DNA from: Cytobacillus oceanisediminis 2691
GTDB lineage: Bacteria; Bacillota; Bacilli; Bacillales; Cytobacillaceae
Assembly (NCBI RefSeq): GCF_007678455.1
Contig: NZ_VEEP01000001.1
Location: forward strand, 1-64,000
DNA length: 64,000 nt
Direction of reading: 5' to 3'
Part shown: piece after piece, positions 1 through 6,793 of the stretch
Numbering within the stretch: position 1 is the stretch's first letter
Layout: each line of letters starts with the position of its first letter
The notes under the pieces: generated by a model
Told to the model about the DNA's origin: nothing
Databases searched by the model: none
The model's input: the letters and a program-made list of their open reading frames with translations, nothing else
Program-made: the position numbers and the translations under genes

Positions 1-291
<291 letters not shown>

Positions 292-319
292 TTGCAAAAT
301 GCACTAAAGACAGTATAAT
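292..319 (+). promoter_or_regulatory. sigma-A promoter ahead of 5S rRNA
   Basis: TTGCAA (292-297), a 16-bp spacer and a perfect TATAAT (314-319) lie 22 bp before the 5S gene. The 5S and tRNA genes could therefore be transcribed independently of the main rrn promoters. The motifs are visible; activity is inferred. Confidence 0.6.
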
Positions 320-340
320 AGATATTGTCTTGAAAAAATG

Positions 341-456
<116 letters not shown>

Positions 457-523
457 AAGATGCATTTTACATCTTGTTTCAAAGATACGGATCGTGTATC
501 CAGGTCGGAGAAATCATTACTAT

Positions 524-598
524 TCCGCAGTAGCTCAGTGGTAGAGCACTCGGCTGTTAACCGAGCGGTCGTAGGTTCGAATCCTACCTGCGGAGCCA
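524..598 (+). tRNA. tRNA-Asn (GTT)
   Basis: Cloverleaf with acceptor TCCGCAG/CTGCGGA, anticodon loop CTGTTAA giving GTT, T-loop GTTCGAATC and an encoded CCA. It is the first of 15 tRNA genes. Confidence 0.96.
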
Positions 599-602
599 AT
601 TT

Positions 603-694
603 GGAGAGCTGTCCGAGAGGTCGAAGGAGCACGATTGGAAATCGTGTAGACGGTCAACGCTGTCTCAAGGGTTCGAATCCCTTGCTCTCCGCCA
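603..694 (+). tRNA. tRNA-Ser (GGA)
   Basis: Class II tRNA of 92 nt with a long variable arm, anticodon loop TTGGAAA giving GGA, T-loop GTTCGAATC and encoded CCA. Confidence 0.95.
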
Positions 695-711
695 TAGAAA
701 CTTAAATAAAC

Positions 712-786
712 GGCCCCTTGGTCAAGCGGTTAAGACACCGCCCTTTCACGGCGGTAACACGGGTTCGAATCCCGTAGGGGTCACCA
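712..786 (+). tRNA. tRNA-Glu (TTC)
   Basis: Acceptor GGCCCCT/AGGGGTC, anticodon loop CTTTCAC giving TTC, and encoded CCA. Confidence 0.95.
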
Positions 787-812
787 TTTTCTTTAATAAG
801 TAACATAACAAT

Positions 813-888
813 GGAGGATTAGCTCAGCTGGGAGAGCATCTGCCTTACAAGCAGAGGGTCGGCGGTTCGATCCCGTCATCCTCCACCA
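813..888 (+). tRNA. tRNA-Val (TAC)
   Basis: Acceptor GGAGGAT/ATCCTCC, anticodon loop CTTACAA giving TAC, T-loop GTTCGATCC and encoded CCA. Confidence 0.96.
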
Positions 889-914
889 TAAGTTTTTTGA
901 TGCATTATTACCGT

Positions 915-991
<77 letters not shown>

Positions 992-998
992 TGAAGTG

Positions 999-1023
999 CT
1001 TTTCAAGTTAATCACTTGAAAAG
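999..1023 (+). repeat. spacer hairpin between tRNA-Met and tRNA-Asp
   Basis: Perfect 10-bp inverted repeat CTTTTCAAGT/ACTTGAAAAG around a 5-nt loop. It may be a processing or stability element in the long tRNA transcript; that role is inferred. Confidence 0.7.
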
Positions 1024-1028
1024 ATTTT

Positions 1029-1104
1029 GGTCCCGTGGTGTAGCGGTTAACATGCCTGCCTGTCACGCAGGAGATCGCCGGTTCGATCCCGGTCGGGACC
1101 GCCA
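1029..1104 (+). tRNA. tRNA-Asp (GTC)
   Basis: Acceptor GGTCCCG/CGGGACC, anticodon loop CTGTCAC giving GTC, T-loop GTTCGATCC and encoded CCA. Confidence 0.96.
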
Positions 1105-1110
1105 GTATAT

Positions 1111-1186
1111 GGCTCAGTAGCTCAGTCGGTAGAGCAAAGGACTGAAAATCCTTGTGTCGGCGGTTCGATTCCGTCCTGAGCCACCA
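1111..1186 (+). tRNA. tRNA-Phe (GAA)
   Basis: Acceptor GGCTCAG/CTGAGCC, anticodon loop CTGAAAA giving GAA, and encoded CCA. Confidence 0.96.
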
Positions 1187-1191
1187 TTTAA

Positions 1192-1215
1192 AATTTCCTG
1201 GTTAATCAGGAAATT
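1192..1215 (+). repeat. spacer hairpin between tRNA-Phe and tRNA-Tyr
   Basis: Perfect 9-bp inverted repeat AATTTCCTG/CAGGAAATT with loop GTTAAT. From memory, tRNA-Thr lies between Phe and Tyr in the B. subtilis trnD cluster; here only this hairpin is present. A TATAAT (1250-1255) directly precedes tRNA-Tyr but has no good -35 partner. Confidence 0.65.
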
Positions 1216-1255
1216 GAGTAAATGGGTTTTTTAACATCGGAAATGATGTTATAAT

Positions 1256-1340
1256 GGAGGGGTAGCGAAGTGGCTAAACGCGGCGGACTGTAAATCCGCT
1301 CCCTCAGGGTTCGGCGGTTCGAATCCGTCCCCCTCCACCA
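1256..1340 (+). tRNA. tRNA-Tyr (GTA)
   Basis: Class II tRNA of 85 nt with acceptor GGAGGGG/CCCCTCC, anticodon loop CTGTAAA giving GTA, a long variable arm and encoded CCA. Confidence 0.95.
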
Positions 1341-1348
1341 TTTATCAT

Positions 1349-1422
1349 AGGGGTATAGTTTAAAGGTAGAACGAAGGTCTCCAAAACCTTTGGTGTGGGT
1401 TCGATTCCTACTACCCCTGCCA
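1349..1422 (+). tRNA. tRNA-Trp (CCA)
   Basis: Acceptor AGGGGTA/TACCCCT, anticodon loop CTCCAAA giving CCA, T-loop GTTCGATTC and encoded CCA end. Confidence 0.95.
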
Positions 1423-1432
1423 ATTTTATAAT

Positions 1433-1509
1433 GGCGATTGTGGCGAAGTGGTTAACGCATCGGATTGTGGTTCCGACATTCGTGGGTTCGATTCCCATCA
1501 GTCGCCCCA
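1433..1509 (+). tRNA. tRNA-His (GTG)
   Basis: Has the extra G at position -1 paired with C73, acceptor GCGATTG/CAGTCGC, anticodon loop TTGTGGT giving GTG and encoded CCA. Confidence 0.95.
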
Positions 1510-1520
1510 TTTCAAATCAC

Positions 1521-1542
1521 ATATTCAATCAGTATTGAATAT
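1521..1542 (+). repeat. spacer hairpin between tRNA-His and tRNA-Gln
   Basis: Perfect 9-bp inverted repeat ATATTCAAT/ATTGAATAT with a 4-nt loop, immediately before tRNA-Gln. Confidence 0.65.
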
Positions 1543-1549
1543 AATATAT

Positions 1550-1624
1550 TGGGCTATAGCCAAGCGGTAAGGCAACGGACTTTGACTCCGTCATGCGTTG
1601 GTTCGAATCCAGCTAGCCCAGCCA
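1550..1624 (+). tRNA. tRNA-Gln (TTG)
   Basis: Acceptor TGGGCTA/TAGCCCA, anticodon loop CTTTGAC giving TTG, T-loop GTTCGAATC and encoded CCA. Confidence 0.95.
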
Positions 1625-1627
1625 TTT

Positions 1628-1702
1628 GCGGAAGTAGTTCAGTGGTAGAATACAACCTTGCCAAGGTTGGGGTCGCGGGTTCGAATCCCGTCTTCCGCTC
1701 CA
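1628..1702 (+). tRNA. tRNA-Gly (GCC)
   Basis: Acceptor GCGGAAG/CTTCCGC, anticodon loop TTGCCAA giving GCC, and encoded CCA. Confidence 0.95.
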
Positions 1703-1711
1703 ATATAATAT

Positions 1712-1786
1712 GGCGGCATAGCCAAGTGGTAAGGCAAAGGTCTGCAAAACCTTTATTCACCGGTTCAAATCCGGTTGCCGCCTCCA
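1712..1786 (+). tRNA. tRNA-Cys (GCA)
   Basis: Acceptor GGCGGCA/TGCCGCC, anticodon loop CTGCAAA giving GCA, and encoded CCA. Its 3' end is the left arm of a 7-bp hairpin (1784-1801). Confidence 0.95.
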
Positions 1787-1827
1787 CTAATTATTTAGTG
1801 GTATTGCAGTATTTGAAATCTTCATAT

Positions 1828-1912
1828 GCCGGTGTGGCGGAATTGGCAGACGCGCACGACTCAAAATCGTGTTCCTTCTGGAGTGTCGGTTCGACCCCGA
1901 CCACCGGTACCA
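1828..1912 (+). tRNA. tRNA-Leu (CAA)
   Basis: Class II tRNA of 85 nt with acceptor GCCGGTG/CACCGGT, anticodon loop CTCAAAA giving CAA, a long variable arm and encoded CCA. Confidence 0.94.
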
Positions 1913-1922
1913 TCTTTATTTT

Positions 1923-1940
1923 AAACAGGATCTCCTGTTT
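1923..1940 (+). repeat. spacer hairpin between tRNA-Leu and tRNA-Gly
   Basis: Inverted repeat AAACAGGA/TCCTGTTT with a 2-nt centre, followed by a T-rich stretch. It could act as a weak terminator or processing stem before the last tRNA. Confidence 0.55.
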
Positions 1941-1964
1941 TCTTTATTTTCATAAGATATGTAT

Positions 1965-2038
1965 GCGGGTGTAGTTTACTGGTAAAACCTCAGCCTTCCA
2001 AGCTGATGTAGTGGGTTCGATTCCCATCACCCGCTCCA
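1965..2038 (+). tRNA. tRNA-Gly (TCC)
   Basis: Acceptor GCGGGTG/CACCCGC, anticodon loop CTTCCAA giving TCC, and encoded CCA. It is the last tRNA of the operon. Confidence 0.95.
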
Positions 2039-2051
2039 TACATACGTGACT

Positions 2052-2096
2052 AACGCAGCATTTCGTTTCTTGAAAACGACGTGCTGCGTTTTTTAA
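2052..2096 (+). terminator. terminator of the rrn/tRNA operon
   Basis: Stem AACGCAGCA/TGCTGCGTT (2052-2060 and 2082-2090) followed by a T-run. It closes the operon 14 bp after the last tRNA. Confidence 0.9.
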
Positions 2097-2175
2097 TTTT
2101 TTTTGCAGATTTATGATTGATCGGGGATCTCTGGCATGCAGGGAAGGACAGAGATTGTATTAAAAAGGGGATGCA

Positions 2176-2844
2176 TCAGCATCCCACGAGTTTAAATGTA
2201 CCAGTTCCTCCATGAATCTGGGTGAACATATTCATGAGTGATTCGGTCATCTTCTCCATTTCTGTTGACGGAGAAGAAGGCCTTAAATAGACAATCTGCA
2301 ACGCATTTCTTGTTTCTTCTGTCACTGCGGTCCTTTCAGAATCGACAAAAGGGCTTCCGAACGGTCCTTTATCGTCTGCAGATATGATCAAGTTAGCAAG
2401 ATTATTAGTTCTGCCATTCAGACCTCCGTACTCTTCATTTTCTTCGCCAACTTTAATTGTGATATTCCCCTGCAGTTTGTCACTGTCGTAAATACCAATT
2501 GGAATTTGATATTCAAGCGAGAAGAAATTATTCAGATCTATCGCACTATGTATGGTTTGAAGGTAATTCTGCTTAGAGATCCTTCGGTAAAGGGCTTCGG
2601 CCGAATGTCTATATCGGTTAGGATCCTTCCCCGTTGCTTTGAAGATTCCTCGCCACTCTTTGATTCCTTCAAGCTCCGTAACGTTTTTTTCCAAAAGGTC
2701 AAAGTATATTGATTCCTGGAAGAGCTGCAGTCTGCCTTTCAACATTTGAGGAGACTCGCCTACTTGTATGTTCTTATACTCGATCATTCCGATTGTGAAT
2801 CCGGGATTGAGATTGCATATCATCCTGGAAACTTGAATTTCCAT
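2176..2844 (-). CDS. B3/B4 domain-containing protein
   Basis: A 222-residue soluble protein that matches the stand-alone B3/B4 domain family. This fold also forms the editing region of the phenylalanyl-tRNA synthetase beta chain. Recognisable parts are KDPNRYRHSAEAL (about 73-85) and the segment KGPFGSPFVDSERT (about 159-172). Stand-alone members are often thought to act on misacylated or free amino-acid substrates, but the activity here is not proven by sequence. I chose the ATG at 2844 because GGAGGTG lies six bases before it; an upstream in-frame ATG at 2883 has no ribosome site. It is divergent from queG and next to a tRNA operon, which may be coincidence. Confidence 0.8.
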   Translation of the reverse strand: MEIQVSRMICNLNPGFTIGMIEYKNIQVGESPQMLKGRLQLFQESIYFDLLEKNVTELEGIKEWRGIFKATGKDPNRYRHSAEALYRRISKQNYLQTIHSAIDLNNFFSLEYQIPIGIYDSDKLQGNITIKVGEENEEYGGLNGRTNNLANLIISADDKGPFGSPFVDSERTAVTEETRNALQIVYLRPSSPSTEMEKMTESLMNMFTQIHGGTGTFKLVGC

Positions 2845-2951
2845 TGATTCCACCTCCAAATCTGCTTTAAAATAGTTTATCATAAAAGAGATTTGCTTTT
2901 AAATTTATGGGATTCATATATAGATATCAAAATAGGAAGGGGGTATCCGCA

Positions 2952-4109
2952 ATGGATATGGCAAGTTTGAAGAAGGAGATCATAGCTTACAGCAAAACGA
3001 TCGGCATCGATAAAATTGGTTTTGCAGCACCATCGACCTTTGAAGAGATGAAGGTCCGGTTATACATGCAGCAGCAACTTCACTATCAATCAGGATTTGA
3101 AGAAAAGGATATTGAAAAGAGAACGGAGCCTGCCCTGATTTTTGATCGTCCTAAATCAATCATTTCGATTGCTCTCGCCTATCCTTCAAAAATGAAAACG
3201 AAAGTGATCAGCAAGAAGGGGGAAAGGCGGGGAATCTTCTGTCGGGCGTCATGGGGGACTGATTACCACGCGGTCCTGAGGGACAGGCTGAAAAAACTCG
3301 AGGAATTTATTGCTTTGAAAGTTCCTGAAGCCCGCTTCAAATCGATGGTCGATACGGGTGAACTGGTGGACAGGGCAGTTGCGGAACGAGCGGGCATCGG
3401 CTGGAGCGGCAAAAACTGTTCGATTATCACACCCGAGTTTGGATCATACGTCTATCTAGGCGAAATGATTACGAATATACCGTTTGAGCCTGACCATCCC
3501 ATGGAGGATCGTTGTGGCAGCTGTAACAAGTGTGTGGATGTCTGTCCTACAGGTGCGCTGGTACAGGGCGGTCAGCTGGATGCGCAAAAATGTATTGCTT
3601 TTGTGACTCAAACTAAGGGGTTTTTAGCGGATGAGTTTCGGGATAAGCTGGGCAACCGATTATATGGCTGTGATACTTGCCAGACAGTTTGCCCAGAAAA
3701 CAAAGGGAAGGATTTTCATTTCCATGAAGAAATGGAGCCAGACCCTGAAATTGCAAAGCCGTTGCTGAAACCTTTATTGACCATCAGCAACCGGGAGTTT
3801 AAAGAAAAATTCGGACATGTTTCAGGTTCATGGCGCGGAAAGAAGCCTATCCAGCGTAATGCGATTATTGCCCTGGCTCATTTTAAGGATGATACAGCGA
3901 TACCGGAGTTGATAATGGTCCTGAAGGAGGATCCAAGACCTGTTCTCAGAGGAACGGCAGCATGGGCGCTTGGCAAAATTGGCGGACACGACGCGTTGGA
4001 CGCATTGCAGCATGCTTCTTCTTTTGAGAAGGATGAAGAAGTATTGCAGGAAATCAGTAAAGGCTTGGATTTTTTTAATGAAAAGGAACAGTCTGATATC
4101 CCAATTTAG
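2952..4109 (+). CDS. queG: epoxyqueuosine reductase QueG
   Basis: A 385-residue cytoplasmic Fe-S/cobalamin enzyme that reduces epoxyqueuosine to queuosine in the anticodon of GUN-decoding tRNAs. Two ferredoxin-like clusters are clear: Cys188-x2-Cys191-x2-Cys194-x3-Cys198, and Cys240-x2-Cys243-x3-Cys247 with Cys214. The DTGELVDRA segment near residue 134 holds the family's conserved Asp. HEAT-type repeats occupy the last about 80 residues, as usual for the Bacillus form (YhbA). The start at 2952 follows GGAAGGGGG; the frame extends upstream without another ribosome site. Order queG-yhbB-trmL is as in B. subtilis. Confidence 0.95.
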   Translation: MDMASLKKEIIAYSKTIGIDKIGFAAPSTFEEMKVRLYMQQQLHYQSGFEEKDIEKRTEPALIFDRPKSIISIALAYPSKMKTKVISKKGERRGIFCRASWGTDYHAVLRDRLKKLEEFIALKVPEARFKSMVDTGELVDRAVAERAGIGWSGKNCSIITPEFGSYVYLGEMITNIPFEPDHPMEDRCGSCNKCVDVCPTGALVQGGQLDAQKCIAFVTQTKGFLADEFRDKLGNRLYGCDTCQTVCPENKGKDFHFHEEMEPDPEIAKPLLKPLLTISNREFKEKFGHVSGSWRGKKPIQRNAIIALAHFKDDTAIPELIMVLKEDPRPVLRGTAAWALGKIGGHDALDALQHASSFEKDEEVLQEISKGLDFFNEKEQSDIPI

Positions 4110-4112
4110 GAC

Positions 4113-4145
4113 AGAATGGATTTTTAATAATCCATTCTTTTTTTA
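4113..4145 (+). terminator. terminator after queG
   Basis: Perfect stem AGAATGGAT/ATCCATTCT followed by seven or more T. It separates queG from the next gene, at least partly. Confidence 0.85.
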
Positions 4146-4199
4146 TGCCTTAAATCCCTTGCTCCTTCATAAACATGATAGGTGAAGGGAGAGATGAGT

Positions 4200-5090
4200 A
4201 TGCGTAAACAACTGCAGGAGCTGCTGGAACAGCGAGTCCTTCAATGTGTATCCATGCCTCGCAATCAATTGCATGAGTGTGCGGGCATTGAGTTAAAAAA
4301 GCAGAGCTTTGCAAACAGGTCTGCTGAGATTGTAAAAGCAAAGGCAGATGGCAGGATCAAGCAAAGATTTGAAGATAATGAGAATGCATCTGTTTTATAT
4401 GATGTTCACTTTCAGTATTTGATCAAGCAAAGAGGTTTATTTTACATGGAGGAAGAAGTGGAAAAGAGGCGGGCCGAATTCTACAAAGGGATCCTGGTGA
4501 ACGACGAGAAGTTGAATGAAAATGAACCCACGGAGAAAATTGAAGAGGCTTTGCCTGTCTTTTCGCATGAGGTGGACGGACAGGAGAGGAAGGGCTTCAG
4601 ATATGATAGGTTAAAGGCTGTCCAGTATGCTGAACGCTGGTGGAATGACTATAATCCCGCATATAAGAAGTTCGAAGTGGATTGTACCAATTATATATCG
4701 CAGTGTCTGCATGTTGGCGGGGCACCGATGAGAGGCTATCCAAACCGAAGCAATGGCTGGTGGATGCAGAATAATAACTGGAGCTTCAGCTGGTCGGTTG
4801 CTAATGCGTTGCGCTGGCATATTCCTGGTTCAAAGTTTGGGCTAAGGGGCAGAGAGGTGAGCAGTGCTGAAAAGCTGAAGCTCGGCGATGTGATCTGCTA
4901 CGATTTCCAGGGAGATGGACGATTCGATCATACGACCATTGTAACCGGGCATGACGCGGACGGAATGCCGCTTGTCAACGCCCATACGTATAACTCCCGA
5001 ATGAGGTACTGGGCATATGAGGATTCGACGGCCTATACCCCGAATATAAAGTATAAGTTCCTTATGATTACTGATGACCGTGATGAGTGA
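4200..5090 (+). CDS. YhbB-type amidase-domain protein
   Basis: A 296-residue protein with a C-terminal amidase domain (Amidase_6 family, as in B. subtilis YhbB). The likely catalytic Cys162 is in DCTNYISQ and the His244 in RFDHTTIVTG, followed by NAHT at about 260. The first 130 residues are charged and helical, with no signal peptide or membrane segment, so it probably acts in the cytoplasm or the forespore/mother-cell compartment. The ATG at 4200 has AAGGGAGAG at a suitable distance; an in-frame ATG at 4194 is too close to it and a GTG at 4182 lies within it. Substrate is unknown, and a peptidoglycan amide bond is only a family-level guess. Confidence 0.85.
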   Translation: MRKQLQELLEQRVLQCVSMPRNQLHECAGIELKKQSFANRSAEIVKAKADGRIKQRFEDNENASVLYDVHFQYLIKQRGLFYMEEEVEKRRAEFYKGILVNDEKLNENEPTEKIEEALPVFSHEVDGQERKGFRYDRLKAVQYAERWWNDYNPAYKKFEVDCTNYISQCLHVGGAPMRGYPNRSNGWWMQNNNWSFSWSVANALRWHIPGSKFGLRGREVSSAEKLKLGDVICYDFQGDGRFDHTTIVTGHDADGMPLVNAHTYNSRMRYWAYEDSTAYTPNIKYKFLMITDDRDE

Positions 5091-5108
5091 ATAGAAGGGC
5101 CGTTTCTT

Positions 5109-5136
5109 TTGCTGTGAAGGAGTGTAATGGTATAAT
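5109..5136 (+). promoter_or_regulatory. sigma-A promoter of trmL
   Basis: TTGCTG (5109-5114), 16-bp spacer, perfect TATAAT (5131-5136), 30 bp before the trmL start codon. Confidence 0.6.
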
Positions 5137-5165
5137 AGCTGTAGTTTTGATTAGAGGTGAAAGTC

Positions 5166-5645
5166 ATGGCATTGCATGTTGTATTATACCAGCCGCTCAT
5201 TCCAGCCAACACTGGCAATATCGCGCGCACATGCGCTGGTACCGATACCGAGCTTCACTTGATCAGGCCGTTGGGATTTTCAACGGATGATAAGATGCTG
5301 AAGCGTGCCGGGTTGGATTATTGGGAACACGTAAAGATCCATTACTATGATTCGCTGGATGATTTTTATCAGCAAAACGAGGGCGGAGAATTTTTTTATG
5401 TGACCAAGTTTGGCAAGAAGGCGCATTCTGCTTTTGATTATAGTGCAACCGATCAGGAGTACTTCTTTATTTTTGGCCGGGAAACAACCGGACTTCCTAA
5501 AGAAGTGATTGAAAACAATATGGACAGATGCCTGAGGCTGCCTATGAATGAAAATATTCGTTCATTAAATCTGTCCAATACAGCCGCTATCCTGATTTAT
5601 GAGGCATTGAGGCAGCAGGATTATCGCGATTTGCGCAAATATTAG
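5166..5645 (+). CDS. trmL: tRNA (cytidine(34)-2'-O)-methyltransferase TrmL
   Basis: A 159-residue SPOUT methyltransferase (CspR in B. subtilis) that methylates the wobble 2'-OH of tRNA-Leu using S-adenosylmethionine. Visible are the N-terminal LYQPLIPANTGNIARTC (7-23), the FGRETTGLP loop (103-111) and the trefoil-knot end MNENIRSLNLSNTAA (127-141). Length is normal for the family. The start at 5166 follows AGAGGTGA; an in-frame GTG at 5157 sits inside that site. Confidence 0.95.
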   Translation: MALHVVLYQPLIPANTGNIARTCAGTDTELHLIRPLGFSTDDKMLKRAGLDYWEHVKIHYYDSLDDFYQQNEGGEFFYVTKFGKKAHSAFDYSATDQEYFFIFGRETTGLPKEVIENNMDRCLRLPMNENIRSLNLSNTAAILIYEALRQQDYRDLRKY

Positions 5646-5669
5646 GAGGCCTTTTCAGGTCTCCTTTTT
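5644..5669 (+). terminator. terminator after trmL
   Basis: Stem GGAGGCC/GGTCTCC followed by TTTTT, beginning at the stop codon of trmL. Confidence 0.75.
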
Positions 5670-5704
5670 GGCATTGCCATTATATTAAAGGAGATGAGAG
5701 AAGA

Positions 5705-6454
5705 ATGAACCAGGTAATCGAAACCATTTTAAACCATCGCTCAGTAAGGAGCTTTAGGGATCAGACGCTGGACCGGGAACAGATAGAAGCGATTGTAAAA
5801 AGCGCACAGGCAGCTTCTACTTCCAGCTTCGTCCAGGCTTATTCGATTATTGGCGTGACGGACCAGGAGAATAAGGACAGGCTGTCTGAAATTGCCGGGA
5901 ATCAGGCATATGTTGCAGCTAATGGCCATTTCTTTGTGTTTTGTGCGGACCTTCATCGCCATAAGGTCTTGGCTGAGATGGAGAATGTTGATTTGAATGA
6001 TTCAATTGAGAGTACGGAGAAATTCATGGTTGCATTGATCGATGCGGCCCTGGCTGCGCAGAATGCTGCAATTGCTGCTGAGTCAATGGGTCTTGGTATT
6101 TGCTATATCGGCGGAATCCGCAATGACCTGGAAGCAGTAAAAGAAGTTTTAAAGACGCCTGAACATGTTATTCCTCTGTTTGGCATGGCAGTAGGTTATC
6201 CTGATAAGGAGACGGATTTAAAGCCTCGTCTTGCAATGGAACATGTCTATATGGAAAATGAGTATCAGCAGGACCAGAGCTTGTTTGAGAAACAGCTGCA
6301 GGATTATAATGAAACGACCTCGCAATACTACCGTGAAAGAACGGGTGGGAAACGTGAGGACACCTGGACTGGCCAAATGGCCAAGATGCTAGGCCGTAAA
6401 TCGCGGATGTATATGAAGGAATTCGTGGAAAAACAGAATTTGAAAAAAAAATAA
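5705..6454 (+). CDS. nfrA: NfrA-type NADPH-dependent flavin/nitro reductase
   Basis: A 249-residue FMN enzyme of the oxygen-insensitive nitroreductase family. The N-terminal HRSVRSFRDQ (12-21) and QAASTSSFVQAYSIIG bind FMN phosphate, and GICYIGGIRND lies mid-chain. The C-terminal extension with QYYRERTGG and KSRMYMKEFVEKQNL is the mark of the NfrA branch rather than short nitroreductases. Such enzymes reduce FMN, quinones or nitro compounds with NADPH. RBS AAGGAGATGAG lies just before the ATG, and a strong terminator follows. Confidence 0.9.
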   Translation: MNQVIETILNHRSVRSFRDQTLDREQIEAIVKSAQAASTSSFVQAYSIIGVTDQENKDRLSEIAGNQAYVAANGHFFVFCADLHRHKVLAEMENVDLNDSIESTEKFMVALIDAALAAQNAAIAAESMGLGICYIGGIRNDLEAVKEVLKTPEHVIPLFGMAVGYPDKETDLKPRLAMEHVYMENEYQQDQSLFEKQLQDYNETTSQYYRERTGGKREDTWTGQMAKMLGRKSRMYMKEFVEKQNLKKK

Positions 6455-6466
6455 TGATTAAAAAGT

Positions 6467-6497
6467 AAAAAAGCTGCCAATCGGCAGCTTTTTATTT
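6467..6497. terminator. bidirectional terminator between nfrA and a small peptide gene
   Basis: Stem AAGCTGCC/GGCAGCTT flanked by A-runs on the left and T-runs on the right, so it can work on both strands. It overlaps the last codons of the minus-strand small gene. Confidence 0.85.
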
Positions 6498-6587
6498 TTT
6501 GGTGATCCCCGGCTTATCATCGTAACCTGAAGTGAAGATTGCAGATAAGAATGCAACTGTGACGCCCAGAATTAGAATTAGTTTCAT
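6492..6587 (-). CDS. 31-residue membrane-anchored peptide
   Basis: A tiny gene beginning MKLILILGVTVAFLSAIFTS and ending in a short charged tail GYDDKPGITKK. The first 19 residues form one hydrophobic helix, so the product is probably inserted in the membrane. AAGGGAGGC lies eight bases before the ATG, and the stop codon falls in a bidirectional terminator, which together argue for a real gene. I do not recognise a named family. Confidence 0.6.
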   Translation of the reverse strand: MKLILILGVTVAFLSAIFTSGYDDKPGITKK

Positions 6588-6793
6588 GTATGTAAGCCTC
6601 CCTTTTACTGGATTTTGTCCATATAGAATTTATTATAGCCTATTATCTTCGAACTGTGAAGGAGAGGCTCTTAGTTTTTGCATCAGGAATTAAAAAGGAC
6701 AATCAGGATGGACCAACGATTACGCATGTTCAAATTGTTTGCTGCATAGAATTTATTAATCGTCTCTTGATAACGCTACATGGGGAGGTCCAT

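Noticed and set aside
1465-1974. A 169-codon plus-strand frame across the tRNA genes
   Set aside because: It runs through five tRNA genes; repeated tRNA T-loops give false similarity.
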